Shown piece by piece: positions 1-7,659 of a DNA stretch of 64,000 nucleotides (its first letter is position 1; each line of letters starts with the position of its first letter). Source of the DNA: an uncultured Pelagimonas sp. (GTDB lineage: Bacteria > Pseudomonadota > Alphaproteobacteria > Rhodobacterales > Rhodobacteraceae); assembly GCA_947497905.1 (NCBI GenBank), contig CANMIH010000001.1, positions 434,001-498,000 on the forward strand, given 5' to 3'. The notes beneath the pieces were generated by a model that had not been told where the DNA came from, searched no databases, and worked only from the letters and a program-made list of their open reading frames with translations. The position numbers and the translations under genes were made by a program.

Positions 1-153
1 TACCTGCGGGCCCGTGGTGTGCCGCTCGAGATTGCACAGGATCTGATGGTCATCGCCTTTATCGCCGAAGCGGTGCAAGAGGTCGAAGACGAGAGCCTGC
101 AGGAAGAGATCGTCGGGCGCGTCGAAGGCTGGCTGGCACGGCGGCGCGGCTAA
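1..153 (+). CDS. sufD: SufD C-terminus (Fe-S cluster scaffold complex), partial
   Basis: Only the last 50 codons are in the window; the frame is open from base 1 and stops at 151-153. The tail contains an IAQDLMVIAFIAEAV segment followed by an acidic helix and an Arg-rich end, which is the usual C-terminus of SufB/SufD family proteins. SufD is the partner of SufB and SufC in the SufBCD scaffold complex that assembles Fe-S clusters in the cytoplasm. Context agrees: sufS lies about 1 kb downstream on the same strand. The call rests on this short tail plus context. Confidence 0.8.
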   Translation, partial: YLRARGVPLEIAQDLMVIAFIAEAVQEVEDESLQEEIVGRVEGWLARRRG

Positions 154-154
154 G

Positions 155-640
155 ATGTCGCTGACAACGGATATCGTGGCCTCGTATCGGGGGCCGCGAA
201 AGGTGGTGCGCCGCCTGTCTGAGCACGGTCCTCGCGAGGATCGTGCCTTGGCGTTTCTGATGGGCGCCTGTCTGGTGTTTTTCATTGCGCAATGGCCTGT
301 TCTTGCGCGCGAAGCGCACCTGACCGGAGGCGATTTGAATTCCTCTCTGGCCGGGGCGCTGACGGCGACCCTGCTGTTTTTGCCGCTGTTCTTCTACGCG
401 GTTTCTTTTGTAGCGCATCTGTTTGCACGGGTGATCGGCGGTATTGGCACTCCCTTTGGTTCGCGTCTTGCTCTCTTCTGGGCTCTGATTGCCGCCAGCC
501 CGCTGCGGTTGCTGGTGGGGCTTGTGGCCGGGTTCATTGGTGAAGGTGTCCAGTTGCAGTTGGTCGAGTTTATCTGGTTCGCAGTGTTTGCCTGGTTCTG
601 GATTTCAGGCATGGTGACCGTGCATCGTGAGGATACATGA
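155..640 (+). CDS. YIP1-family inner-membrane protein
   Basis: 161-residue protein starting one base after the sufD stop. After a polar N-terminus of about 30 residues there are roughly four hydrophobic segments (about 33-50, 68-90, 100-125 and 133-152), matching the membrane core of Yip1-family proteins that are commonly found inside alphaproteobacterial suf operons. No catalytic motif is visible. It overlaps the next gene by four bases (ATGA), so the two are probably translationally coupled. Function is unknown; a role in supporting Suf assembly is only guilt by association. Confidence 0.75.
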   Translation: MSLTTDIVASYRGPRKVVRRLSEHGPREDRALAFLMGACLVFFIAQWPVLAREAHLTGGDLNSSLAGALTATLLFLPLFFYAVSFVAHLFARVIGGIGTPFGSRLALFWALIAASPLRLLVGLVAGFIGEGVQLQLVEFIWFAVFAWFWISGMVTVHREDT

Positions 641-1221
641 CCTTTTCTGAATGGATCTCACTGGCGATCAAATCGGTCACAGACCCAAGGGATGTGGCGC
701 GCTGGATCCTTGCGCAGCATCTGAACCGCGAAACGTTGCTGACGGGACTTGCGCTGAGTGTGGTTCTGAACACTTTGGTGTTTTTTACCTCTCTGATGAT
801 CACTCCCGGCGCGGTTCCGGTGATCCTGGCAACGCCCATCGGTTTTCTAGCCATCCAAGCCACTGTGTTGATCCTGACCATTCTGGGGCTGCATGGCGCA
901 GCGCGGATGATGGGCGGTACCGGGGGCTTGGAGGACGTCGCGGCGCTGTTGATCTGGATGCAGTACCTGCGGGTTCTCATTCAACTTGTTGCCTTGGTGC
1001 TCTTTCCGATCTCTCCGTTCTTGATTGGCATTGTAATGTCGATCAGCAGTTTTGCAGGTCTCTGGATCTTGCTGAATTTTCTGGATGAAGCTCACAATCT
1101 GGGTGGTCTTATGAAGTCCGCTGTGGTCTTGGTCTTCGGCATCTTGGGCATGGCCTTTGCGTTGTCTCTGCTCTTGGTGTTTCTGGGTGTCGATCCAAAT
1201 GGGATGGCTGAATATGTATGA
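637..1221 (+). CDS. YIP1-family inner-membrane protein, second copy
   Basis: 194-residue protein with about five hydrophobic segments (roughly residues 35-60, 65-90, 105-130, 132-150 and 165-190), of the same membrane family as the gene upstream. The start overlaps the upstream stop by four bases and its own stop overlaps the sufS start by eight bases. The run sufD-yip1-yip1-sufS is therefore one tightly packed transcription unit. Biochemical role unknown. Confidence 0.75.
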   Translation: MTFSEWISLAIKSVTDPRDVARWILAQHLNRETLLTGLALSVVLNTLVFFTSLMITPGAVPVILATPIGFLAIQATVLILTILGLHGAARMMGGTGGLEDVAALLIWMQYLRVLIQLVALVLFPISPFLIGIVMSISSFAGLWILLNFLDEAHNLGGLMKSAVVLVFGILGMAFALSLLLVFLGVDPNGMAEYV

Positions 1222-2434
1222 CGTCAACACGGTCCGCGCGGACTTTCCAATTCTGTCACGCGAAGTGAATGGCAAACCGTTGGTCTATCTCGACAACGGC
1301 GCCAGCGCGCAGAAACCACAGGTGGTGATCGATGCGGTCACCCGTGGCTATGCCGAGGAATATGCCAATGTGCACCGCGGGCTGCACTATCTCTCGAACC
1401 TGGCCACCGACAAATACGAAGCCGTGCGCGGAGTGATTGCGCGGTTCCTGGGCGCAAAAGACCCCGACGAGATTGTCTATACCACCGGCACCACCATGGG
1501 CATCAATATGGTGGCCTATGGCTGGGCTATGCCGCAGCTGCAGGCGGGGGATGAGATCCTGCTCAGCGTGATGGAGCATCACGCCAATATCGTGCCCTGG
1601 CATTTCCTGCGCGAACGGCAGGGTGTCAATCTGGCTTGGGTGGACACAGATGCGCAGGGCGCGCTGGATCCGCAAAAGGTGATCGATGCCATCACACCAA
1701 AGACCAAGCTGATCGCCATCACTCAGATGTCCAATGTGCTGGGCACCGTGGTGGATGTGAAAACCATCTGTGACGCGGCGCGCGAACGCGGCATTCCTGT
1801 GCTGGTTGATGGCTCGCAGTCGTCGGTGCATATGCCAGTGAATGTCGAAGAACTGGGCTGTGATTTCTTTGCGATCACCGGCCACAAACTCTATGGTCCC
1901 TCAGCCTCGGGTGCGATCTGGATGCGCAAAGAGCGTATGGCCGAGATGCGTCCCTTTATGGGCGGCGGTGATATGATCCGCGAAGTGTCGAAAGACGCGG
2001 TAAGCTACAATGATCCGCCGATGAAGTTTGAGGCTGGAACGCCCGGCATCGTGCAGCAGATTGGTCTGGGTGTGGCGCTGGAATACATGATGGCGCAGGG
2101 GATGGAGAACATCGCCGCCCATGAGGCCATGCTGCGGGACTATGCGCTGTCCAAGCTGCAAGGCATCAACTGGCTCAACCTACAGGGCACCGCACCGGGC
2201 AAGGGCGCGATTTTCTCGTTCACCATGGACGGCGCGGCCCATGCGCATGACATCTCGACCATTCTGGACAAGAAGGGCGTGGCCGTGCGGGCTGGACATC
2301 ACTGTGCCGGACCCCTGATGGAGCACCTTGGGGTCACTGCCACCTGTCGCGCCTCCTTTGCGATGTACAACACCACCGAGGAAGTCGACAAATTGGTCGA
2401 GGCCCTTGAACTGGCCCACGAATTGCTGGGCTAA
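1214..2434 (+). CDS. sufS: Cysteine desulfurase SufS
   Basis: 406-residue PLP enzyme that removes sulfur from L-cysteine, yielding alanine and an enzyme persulfide for the Suf pathway. The ATG at 1214 (MYDVNTVRADFPIL) is chosen because it matches the family N-terminus; the open frame extends further upstream but that part overlaps the yip1 frame. The PLP lysine is in ITGHKLYGP. The persulfide cysteine is in RAGHHCAGP near residue 360, and a conserved TCRASFAMYNT follows, as in group II (SufS) desulfurases. Length is normal for the family. It is the last gene of the suf unit and is followed by a strong hairpin. Confidence 0.95.
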   Translation: MYDVNTVRADFPILSREVNGKPLVYLDNGASAQKPQVVIDAVTRGYAEEYANVHRGLHYLSNLATDKYEAVRGVIARFLGAKDPDEIVYTTGTTMGINMVAYGWAMPQLQAGDEILLSVMEHHANIVPWHFLRERQGVNLAWVDTDAQGALDPQKVIDAITPKTKLIAITQMSNVLGTVVDVKTICDAARERGIPVLVDGSQSSVHMPVNVEELGCDFFAITGHKLYGPSASGAIWMRKERMAEMRPFMGGGDMIREVSKDAVSYNDPPMKFEAGTPGIVQQIGLGVALEYMMAQGMENIAAHEAMLRDYALSKLQGINWLNLQGTAPGKGAIFSFTMDGAAHAHDISTILDKKGVAVRAGHHCAGPLMEHLGVTATCRASFAMYNTTEEVDKLVEALELAHELLG

Positions 2435-2442
2435 TGCAATTT

Positions 2443-2470
2443 GGCTCTTGCGCTTTTTCGCGCAAGAGCC
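2443..2470 (+). terminator. Hairpin after sufS
   Basis: A perfect 10-bp inverted repeat (GGCTCTTGCG / CGCAAGAGCC) with an 8-base loop begins nine bases after the sufS stop. No long T tract follows, so its strength as an intrinsic terminator is uncertain, but its position between sufS and the tRNA gene fits transcription termination. Confidence 0.6.
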
Positions 2471-2525
2471 TACCTCCTAGTTCCGCGTTGCACCGGGTTT
2501 CACACCGGTCTATAAGACGCCTAAG

Positions 2526-2602
2526 GCACCCATAGCTCAGCTGGATAGAGCGCTGCCCTCCGAAGGCAGAGGTCTGAGGTTCGAATCCTCATGGGTGCGC
2601 CA
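2526..2602 (+). tRNA. tRNA-Arg (anticodon CCG)
   Basis: 77 nt including an encoded CCA. The acceptor stem pairs GCACCCA with TGGGTGC. The anticodon stem CTGCC/GGCAG encloses loop CTCCGAA, which gives anticodon CCG reading codon CGG. The T arm has GGTTCGAATCC. The gene is intact. Its 3' half from the anticodon loop onward (2558-2602) is duplicated at 35823, so this is the integration target of the downstream island. Confidence 0.95.
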
Positions 2603-2607
2603 ACAAA
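2558..2607 (+). repeat. attL (tRNA-Arg 3' half, left copy)
   Basis: This 50-base segment runs from the anticodon loop through CCA and five bases beyond. It matches 35823-35872 with a single difference (A at 2585, T at 35850, inside the T loop). Identity stops at both ends, which defines the exchanged core. The left copy remains part of a functional tRNA gene. Confidence 0.9.
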
Positions 2608-2645
2608 TTCAAACACTTACTGACTTTTTCTGGCAGCTAGCCAAT

Positions 2646-3779
2646 TCAGCGCCCACGTTTCGGCCCACGTTTCAGGCGGTTTGCCGTGGATTTCATGGGC
2701 CTATCGAGAGCATCAACGGCCGTTTCTTGGCAAAATGGTGAGTGATGCCAATAGACCTTTTCAATTGTGCTAGTGCTGGTGGAAAAGAAGCTGGCCGCAT
2801 CTTCTATAGTGGCACCGTTCTGCATCGCCCAAGTGATCGCAGTGTGTTTCAGAATATGGGGCGTAAGGTCTTTTCGATCTGGCATGGGAATATTGCGAGT
2901 GCTTGCGATCTGATGTGCGATTTTGACAAGCCGGTCCCAAGCCTTGCGATTGTTTCTGATCCGGTTGCCTTCCTGATTTTCGCAGGCCCATTTGGCACCA
3001 AGGCGACTCCACCGGCGTGCGTGAGCAAGCAGGCGTTTGGGGCAACGTGCGGGGCGGCGGCGTTTGTTTGTCGCGCGTTCCTGCGTTCCCATGCGATAGA
3101 CCAGACCTTCTTTGGTGTCGATCCAGCCCGCATCTACTCTTGTTTGGTTCATTCCCATTGCAAGCGCGGCTGATTTCCGGGTTCCGGTGTACAGTGACAA
3201 AATGAGGAACCGCTGTATCTGCTGGCGCCCGTCAAGGTTCAACCGGCGTGCCGCTGATAAGAGAACGGCGGCTTGTTGGCGGGTCAGATAGCGTTCTCTT
3301 GGTTCCAGGGCGGCGGGTAGCGTTATAACAGGCGTGCCAATCAGGTAACCCTCTGAAGCGCAGTAGTTGATAGCCGCGCGCAGGGTGGAGAGTTCGCGGC
3401 GAATTGTACCGGGTGCTTTAGGGCTTTCGCTTGCATAGCGCCTGCAGGTTGGGCCAGTGATCTTTGACACCGCCAAGTCGGCCCAAAATGGTGCAAGCGC
3501 TTCGATCGCGTATGCGATCCTATCAGGGTCGCTTGTTGTATGGGCGTATTCCTCAGCGTAGATCGTTAAGGCGTGACCAATCAGGAATTCTTCTGCTGCA
3601 GACGGGCCACTTGGCCTCGCCTTGGTGGCGATGTGGATCGCGAGTGCTTTTTCAGCTTCTTCGCGGCATCCAGTGCCGGTTGAACGCTCGAAACGGCCGG
3701 TGTCTTTGATGACCCAGACGCTTGAGCGGCCTTTGCGTCGTCGTTCAATGAGGCGTGCGCCTTTTTCCCTACGCGGCAT
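2646..3779 (-). CDS. int: Tyrosine-type site-specific integrase
   Basis: 377-residue tyrosine recombinase expected to integrate and excise the island at tRNA-Arg. An N-terminal SAM-like DNA-binding region spans about residues 60-160. The catalytic domain shows SLYTGTRKSAAL (first Arg), HILKHTAITW (the usual HxxR box, with Lys in place of Arg) and a C-terminal VYWHHSP with the nucleophilic Tyr. The Lys substitution is seen in some phage-type integrases but deserves checking. Its 3' end points at attL, 39 bases away. Its 5' end overlaps the small HTH gene upstream by about 200 bases in another frame. Confidence 0.93.
   Translation of the reverse strand: MPRREKGARLIERRRKGRSSVWVIKDTGRFERSTGTGCREEAEKALAIHIATKARPSGPSAAEEFLIGHALTIYAEEYAHTTSDPDRIAYAIEALAPFWADLAVSKITGPTCRRYASESPKAPGTIRRELSTLRAAINYCASEGYLIGTPVITLPAALEPRERYLTRQQAAVLLSAARRLNLDGRQQIQRFLILSLYTGTRKSAALAMGMNQTRVDAGWIDTKEGLVYRMGTQERATNKRRRPARCPKRLLAHARRWSRLGAKWACENQEGNRIRNNRKAWDRLVKIAHQIASTRNIPMPDRKDLTPHILKHTAITWAMQNGATIEDAASFFSTSTSTIEKVYWHHSPFCQETAVDALDRPMKSTANRLKRGPKRGR
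2651..2673 (+). repeat. Tandem GGCCCACGTTTC repeats, left end (possible integrase arm sites)
   Basis: Two copies of the 11-12 base word GCCCACGTTTC start at 2651 and 2663, overlapping the 3' end of the integrase gene. The same doubled word, slightly diverged, lies 80 bases inside the right end (35721-35743). Doubled words at both termini suggest arm-type integrase binding sites; binding itself is inferred. Confidence 0.4.
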
Positions 3780-3943
3780 TTTTCAAACAGTTCCTCGACT
3801 TCGTTGGATTTAATGCGAGACACGCGGCCGCATTGAATGACAAGGCCATGTTTCATCGCGACATTTCTAAGGGCGTCTTTGGAAAACCCAGACGCGCGCG
3901 CCAGTTGGTCAAAAGAGAGAAGATCAGGAATGGCGGCGGTCAT
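3581..3943 (-). CDS. Small HTH protein, likely excisionase
   Basis: 120-residue product whose first 60 residues form a MerR/excisionase-like helix-turn-helix (LSFDQLARASGFSKDALRN, then RVSRIKSNEVEELF). The basic, low-complexity tail is read in a second frame over the first 66 codons of the integrase gene. This long overlap is unusual, and the natural end may be shorter if a frameshift exists. Position directly before int on the same strand is that of an xis gene. Function is inferred from position and fold only. Confidence 0.6.
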   Translation of the reverse strand: MTAAIPDLLSFDQLARASGFSKDALRNVAMKHGLVIQCGRVSRIKSNEVEELFEKCRVGKKAHASLNDDAKAAQASGSSKTPAVSSVQPALDAAKKLKKHSRSTSPPRRGQVARLQQKNS

Positions 3944-4023
3944 CGCACGTTTCTCCTTATTCTAGACTGTTACAATTTGGGTCGGGAGCGCCACGCTTTG
4001 TGGGTTTCGCCGGGGCTGAGAAG

Positions 4024-4260
4024 TCACAGCTGGCCCGCACCGCACAAACGGGTTCTAGGCGGGTGCTTGATGCACATCAGATCCCATGTTGGTTCGATTA
4101 TCACGCGGTGGATATCGTCGCGGAGGTGGCGATTGTTGAACGTGTCTGCTGGCAGTAGATTGAAGGAAAAGGCATCAAACCGCAAAGCTAGAAACGCCTG
4201 GCGCATGGTCCCGGATGTTTCATAGCCGATCAGCAAATTGATATCTGCGGGCGATGTCAT
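4024..4260 (-). pseudogene. Truncated phage-type DNA methylase-like fragment
   Basis: 79 codons resembling the N-terminal third of a small SAM-dependent methyltransferase-like family common in phages. It has GYETSGTMRQAFLAL (SAM-binding loop region), DAFSFNLLPAD and WDLMCIKHPPRTRLC, where the usual motif is PPCT. The frame stops soon after this last motif, so the catalytic half is missing and the Cys is replaced by Arg. It starts by a four-base overlap with the small gene upstream, so it sits in the leftward int operon. Most likely a decayed remnant. Confidence 0.5.
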
Positions 4261-4523
4261 GTGTCGCAGCCCATCAGGCCGGGGCAGTCCGAGGCTACAG
4301 CGCCGTCCGGACAGGCACAGCACGGCCATTTGGGGCAGATGAATTCGGGTCCTTTGGGCGCGTGCGCTGAGCCTGTATGAGCCGCTTTGGTGTGAGTGGG
4401 CACACGCGCCCCTGCGGATGAGCCGGTGAGCCGTTGAGGAAAAATGCGGGAGACGGTTTGAAGACCGCCCCCCACAAGGAGGCCGACCATAGGGAGCGAA
4501 ATGGTACGCGGTGATGACATCAC
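4257..4523 (-). CDS. Small Cys-rich hypothetical protein
   Basis: 88-residue product of unknown function. The C-terminal 25 residues contain FICPKW, CCACPDG and CPGLMGC, a cluster of seven cysteines that could bind metal. The N-terminal part is Gly/Ser-rich and unremarkable, and the true start could lie further in. It overlaps both neighbours by four bases (ATGA), which supports translation as part of the leftward operon. Confidence 0.4.
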   Translation of the reverse strand: MMSSPRTISLPMVGLLVGGGLQTVSRIFPQRLTGSSAGARVPTHTKAAHTGSAHAPKGPEFICPKWPCCACPDGAVASDCPGLMGCDT

Positions 4524-4789
4524 ACGCGACCCATGCTAGTCGGCTCGGCAGTCAAACTAGGATCTAAATTCCGCTTCGCCAGCTTTTGGGCCAGCATTTT
4601 TTGAACGTATGACTGTAGAGATTGAAAGGCTTCATGCTTGCCTGACCAATCATCCTTGGTAGTGCTGGAACGGATGCGGGGTGCTCTGGTGGAAGTCTTG
4701 TTAGCGTGGTTAACGTCTAGAGAATGACGGATCAGTTTCTCTTGTTGGTGAGGATTAAAACTCAGTGTTGATAAACCAGAACATTCCAT
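4520..4789 (-). CDS. Hypothetical protein, first gene of the leftward int operon
   Basis: 89-residue polar, basic protein with no recognised domain; the middle (KHEAFQSLQSYVQKMLAQKLAKR) looks helical. It is the first gene of a leftward set ending in int, with four-base overlaps onward, and begins 21 bases from the nearest repressor-type operator (4810-4821). Function unknown. Confidence 0.45.
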   Translation of the reverse strand: MECSGLSTLSFNPHQQEKLIRHSLDVNHANKTSTRAPRIRSSTTKDDWSGKHEAFQSLQSYVQKMLAQKLAKRNLDPSLTAEPTSMGRV

Positions 4790-4809
4790 GATCTTAATCC
4801 AATTTGATG

Positions 4810-4864
4810 TGTCTTAAGGCACAGCATCGATGCCTATAAGCATTGATATCGGTGCTTATAGGCA
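4810..4864. promoter_or_regulatory. Operator set 1 (CI-type dyads) between int operon and 4959 gene
   Basis: Two dyads, TGCCTATAAGCA (4831-4842) and its reverse complement TGCTTATAGGCA (4853-4864), lie 22 bases apart. A weaker copy, TGTCTTAAGGCA (4810-4821), lies 21 bases before them. The same word recurs at 6851-6927 next to the CI-like repressor gene. Regular two-turn spacing resembles phage operators. This set would control both the leftward int/xis operon and the rightward gene at 4959. Confidence 0.65.
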
Positions 4865-4958
4865 TTGGTCAAGAGCTTTCTGCGTAGGTGTTAACTACTA
4901 TTGTGTGCACGCAGTTCGAATGCTGCACTGCTCTTTTTGCAATAGATATGAGGAAGCA

Positions 4959-5636
4959 ATGAATAATTGGCAGGCGTTTCAGGCGGCGATTCTATGCCAG
5001 TCGGTTCTCAGTGATGCCGGTTTGGCAGTGAACATGGTGCAAGATCCGGATGAAATTGCGTCAGCAGTCAAGGATGCAGGGAAGAGCTACCTAACACCCT
5101 GGCTGGACCCAGCGGTAAACGATTTCACGGAAGGAAACCACTTCTGGTTGGTTGCAGCTGATGCCAATGGGGTGGCCATGGTTGGAGGTGCTAGAATTGA
5201 TGACTTTGGCATGCAGCCGGGGCGAGCAATGCAATCGATGTTTCGTCGTGGTTATGGTGACGGCGCAGTTTTAAAGGTGAGTTCAGAATGTGATCGCGAG
5301 CTTCGAGGCCGAGTAGCATATTTCGGAGATTTGCATTCTCGTAGTACTTCAAGTCTGGGTCGCACACGCGTACGTTGTTTTTGCGGCTTGGCAAATTTCA
5401 TAGCAGTTTCAATGTTTAAGTGTGAAACTGTCTATAGCTTTATTCGGAGAAAGGATATTTCGCGCGGCAGTGCGGATGTAAATGGCTTCAACCGAAAAAT
5501 TTCCCAACCTTTAGAATGGGGATGGTTGCCCGAGGCGCGAAGCAAGTCTGAATGCATCGCATTTCGCAAGTCGGATTCTCATGACGAATATTTCAATGAT
5601 CTCATACTGGAATTGGGGAGCAGTGAATCAAAATAA
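4959..5636 (+). CDS. Hypothetical protein under operator set 1
   Basis: 225-residue protein of unknown function. The ATG at 4959 is chosen over an earlier in-frame ATG at 4830 because AGGAAG lies just before it and the earlier start would fall inside the operators. The segment HFWLVAADANGVAMVGGARID resembles a beta-strand hairpin of GNAT-like folds, but no acetyltransferase motif is clear. Its 3' end overlaps the convergent HTH gene by 35 bases. Its operators suggest repressor control together with integration functions. Confidence 0.6.
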   Translation: MNNWQAFQAAILCQSVLSDAGLAVNMVQDPDEIASAVKDAGKSYLTPWLDPAVNDFTEGNHFWLVAADANGVAMVGGARIDDFGMQPGRAMQSMFRRGYGDGAVLKVSSECDRELRGRVAYFGDLHSRSTSSLGRTRVRCFCGLANFIAVSMFKCETVYSFIRRKDISRGSADVNGFNRKISQPLEWGWLPEARSKSECIAFRKSDSHDEYFNDLILELGSSESK

Positions 5637-6300
5637 AGTTCTTTCCGGCTTTGTTTGTAACAAACAAACCTAGCCTCGAGTATCCGGCTCTGACGTGCAC
5701 GGGGCGATCTTTTAGCCGATGGTCGATAAAGGTGTTAGATACCGCTGTGTCGTTCTGCATTGTGCGTCGATGAAAATCGATAATCTCAAAACGGGTCTTT
5801 TGAGGCAGGTGATCAAGCTCGCGCTGAACTACAAGCGGATCGCAGTCTCCAATGCGTCTCGATAGCAGTGTTTGTTGACCGGCAGCAACGATTTTAGGCC
5901 CTGTGGCTTCGTCACTAGGAGGCATGTATAGATCAAAATGTGGAACAAGGTGATCAAAAGCTTCAAGCAATTTTCCTCCTCTCCAGTGTGCCTCAAGAAA
6001 CTCCGGGATGTGGTTGATGTGATCATCACTGGTGCCGTTTAATGAGCCAAGTTCTTTGTTTCTTTCTGCAACCGATTGATCAAAGAAGTAACTCAAGGGT
6101 TTTTCTAGCGCCTCTGCAAGCCTTTGCATTGCAAAAACGCCAGGGCCGCCGCGAGAGTTGTCGAACTCTCCACGGAGTATTTTTTGCAAAGTCGGACTGG
6201 ATAATCCTGAAGTCTGTGCAACTTTGCTAATGCTGTTGAATTTACTTTCGCTGATTGCCTTTTCTACGCGAAGCCGAAAAGTAACAGAAATATCAGGCAT
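5602..6300 (-). CDS. XRE-family HTH regulator with C-terminal sensor-like domain
   Basis: 232 residues. The N-terminal 60 form a lambda-repressor-type helix-turn-helix (ISKVAQTSGLSSPTLQKILRGE, then MQRLAEALEKPLSYFF). The C-terminal 150 residues contain DPLVVQRELDHLPQ and end in a beta-rich segment (GYSRLGLFVTNKAGKNFILI), perhaps a PAS-like or ligand-binding domain. There is no LexA-type Ser-Lys protease motif, so it is not an obvious SOS-cleaved repressor. It is a second regulator inside the phage-like module, convergent with the 4959 gene. Confidence 0.8.
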   Translation of the reverse strand: MPDISVTFRLRVEKAISESKFNSISKVAQTSGLSSPTLQKILRGEFDNSRGGPGVFAMQRLAEALEKPLSYFFDQSVAERNKELGSLNGTSDDHINHIPEFLEAHWRGGKLLEAFDHLVPHFDLYMPPSDEATGPKIVAAGQQTLLSRRIGDCDPLVVQRELDHLPQKTRFEIIDFHRRTMQNDTAVSNTFIDHRLKDRPVHVRAGYSRLGLFVTNKAGKNFILIHCSPIPV

Positions 6301-6533
6301 GTGCTTACCAGGGTAACATCAAAGAAACTTGTAACTGGAAACAATTATTTCCGAAATGCATGTGTGTCAAGGTGGTGTAGTGCTTTTAAGCGTTGAATTG
6401 AGCCATTCAACTGCTTATGGTTGTGCTCGTGGCTATCTTTTTCCACGTTGTATTGGATTAAAGAGTGCAATGAAAGTTACGGAATTCGCCAAGAAACTGG
6501 AGAGTGGAGAGGTTAAGGCGGCGCTGGAACGCC

Positions 6534-6833
6534 TCACTTCAGAAGCGTCAGAAGAGCCCGAAACTTTTCGGGATCGTTCCGCATCAAATCAAACACCTCG
6601 TCTGCCTCGGCCGGAATGTCGACGCCGTACATGATATAACTCATAGATACACCAAGCGCTTCACAGATTTGATGTAACCGATCTACTGTAGGGACCTGTT
6701 CTCGCGTCAAAACATTTGTGAGATAGCCGACAGGAAACCCTGCAGAGCGCGCAACATCAGAACGACTGCGGTGCTGTTTCTTTATTTCGTCATCAAGGCG
6801 TTGCCGCATTTTTGCAAGGTCGAAGGTGCTCAT
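6534..6833 (-). CDS. CI-like XRE repressor
   Basis: 99-residue protein. Residues about 8-75 form an XRE helix-turn-helix (RSDVARSAGFPVGYLTNVL, then VDRLHQICEALGVSMSYIM) followed by a short acidic/helical tail. It is divergent from the Cro-like gene at 6921, with a cluster of TGCCTATAAGCA-type dyads directly upstream of its start (6851-6927). This is the classic repressor/Cro switch arrangement. The same dyad upstream of the int operon suggests it also represses excision functions. The short form, lacking a cleavage domain, resembles repressors of satellites that are derepressed by protein partners. Confidence 0.8.
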   Translation of the reverse strand: MSTFDLAKMRQRLDDEIKKQHRSRSDVARSAGFPVGYLTNVLTREQVPTVDRLHQICEALGVSMSYIMYGVDIPAEADEVFDLMRNDPEKFRALLTLLK

Positions 6834-6850
6834 GTAGAAATATTACATCA

Positions 6851-6927
6851 TGCCTATAAGCATTGCACGCGTCTAAAAGTTTTCGTTGCAAAGATGCCTA
6901 AAGGCACTATCATCGTGCCTATGAGCA
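6851..6927. promoter_or_regulatory. Operator set 2 between repressor and Cro-like genes
   Basis: Three clear copies of the 12-base dyad occur: TGCCTATAAGCA (6851-6862), TGCCTAAAGGCA (6895-6906) and TGCCTATGAGCA (6916-6927). A degenerate copy at about 6870-6881 fills the 44-base gap, giving spacing near 22 bases. They match the set at 4810-4864. The last copies overlap the candidate starts of the rightward gene. Confidence 0.7.
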
Positions 6928-7337
6928 CTGATCGTAATCAGCAGAAGAGAATTTCCGACGGCCAACTTCTATTGGCCGAAATTGAGGATTTTCTCGTGAG
7001 CTCCGGCATGGGTGGGCAATACTTTGGCCAGATAGCTGCAAGTAATCCAAAGTTAGTGCCGCGGCTCCGAAAAGGTGCAGGTGTGCGTGCTGTAACCGTC
7101 AAGCGCGTGAGGAGTTTCATCGAGTCACGGTCTCAAAGTCAGCTTCCAGATGACGTTGGAATGTCTGAATTTCCCTCTGCGATTTTGCAGCGTGGAAAGT
7201 TCGGAGCATCCGGCACTGCGAGTGTCGGATTTCGCTTGGTGTTTCCTGATGGCACTGAGCAACGGTTTTCAATTCGGTGCGAAAACGCTCTGGAGATTGC
7301 TCTCTCTGTTCTGAGCGAGCAGGCCGGGACATGCTAG
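6921..7337 (+). CDS. Cro-like DNA-binding protein with C-terminal extension
   Basis: 138 residues from ATG 6921. Residues about 10-60 (LLLAEIEDFLVSSGMGGQYF, SNPKLVPRLRKGA, TVKRVRSFIES) match a small helix-turn-helix family widespread in alphaproteobacterial phages and islands. The C-terminal half is beta-like and unrecognised. An earlier in-frame ATG at 6894 is possible; both lie within operator copies and neither has a strong ribosome site. Divergent to the CI-like repressor, it occupies the Cro position and opens the rightward replication-like run. Confidence 0.6.
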   Translation: MSTDRNQQKRISDGQLLLAEIEDFLVSSGMGGQYFGQIAASNPKLVPRLRKGAGVRAVTVKRVRSFIESRSQSQLPDDVGMSEFPSAILQRGKFGASGTASVGFRLVFPDGTEQRFSIRCENALEIALSVLSEQAGTC

Positions 7338-7392
7338 AGGGTCCCTTAGCGCTACTCACGATGGTCAGACAAACCAGCAACGAGGACGTGAA

Positions 7393-7659
7393 ATGAGTTT
7401 CATAGAAACGAATAGCAACTTGATTGCAGAGCCGGACTATGATCCCGAAGCGGACAGAATGTTGTGGATTTCGGTCTTGCGAGAACAAGTCCGTCTGGCC
7501 CTGTCTGACAAAGACCGTGATGCACCTTTTCAAGTTGGGGCGATCCGTTGGTTTGGCACCAGAGATTATTTCCTAGTCTGTTCTTTAGCGGGCTATGATG
7601 GTCACTTCCTTTTGCCCGCGATCACCAAGGCTCTAAAACAGTATGGGGTGGTGGCATGA
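7393..7659 (+). CDS. Small hypothetical protein
   Basis: 88 residues, acidic N-terminus, then VGAIRWFGTRDYFLVCSLAGYDGHFLLPAI; no family recognised. The ATG at 7393 is preceded by GAGGACGTGAA. It overlaps the next gene by four bases (ATGA) and belongs to the rightward phage-like operon. Confidence 0.6.
   Translation: MSFIETNSNLIAEPDYDPEADRMLWISVLREQVRLALSDKDRDAPFQVGAIRWFGTRDYFLVCSLAGYDGHFLLPAITKALKQYGVVA

Noticed and set aside
6470-6634. Small plus-strand frame MKVTEFAKKLESGEVKAAL
   Set aside because: It reads plausibly helical but overlaps the 3' end of the CI-like repressor by about 100 bases and has no family or coupling support.
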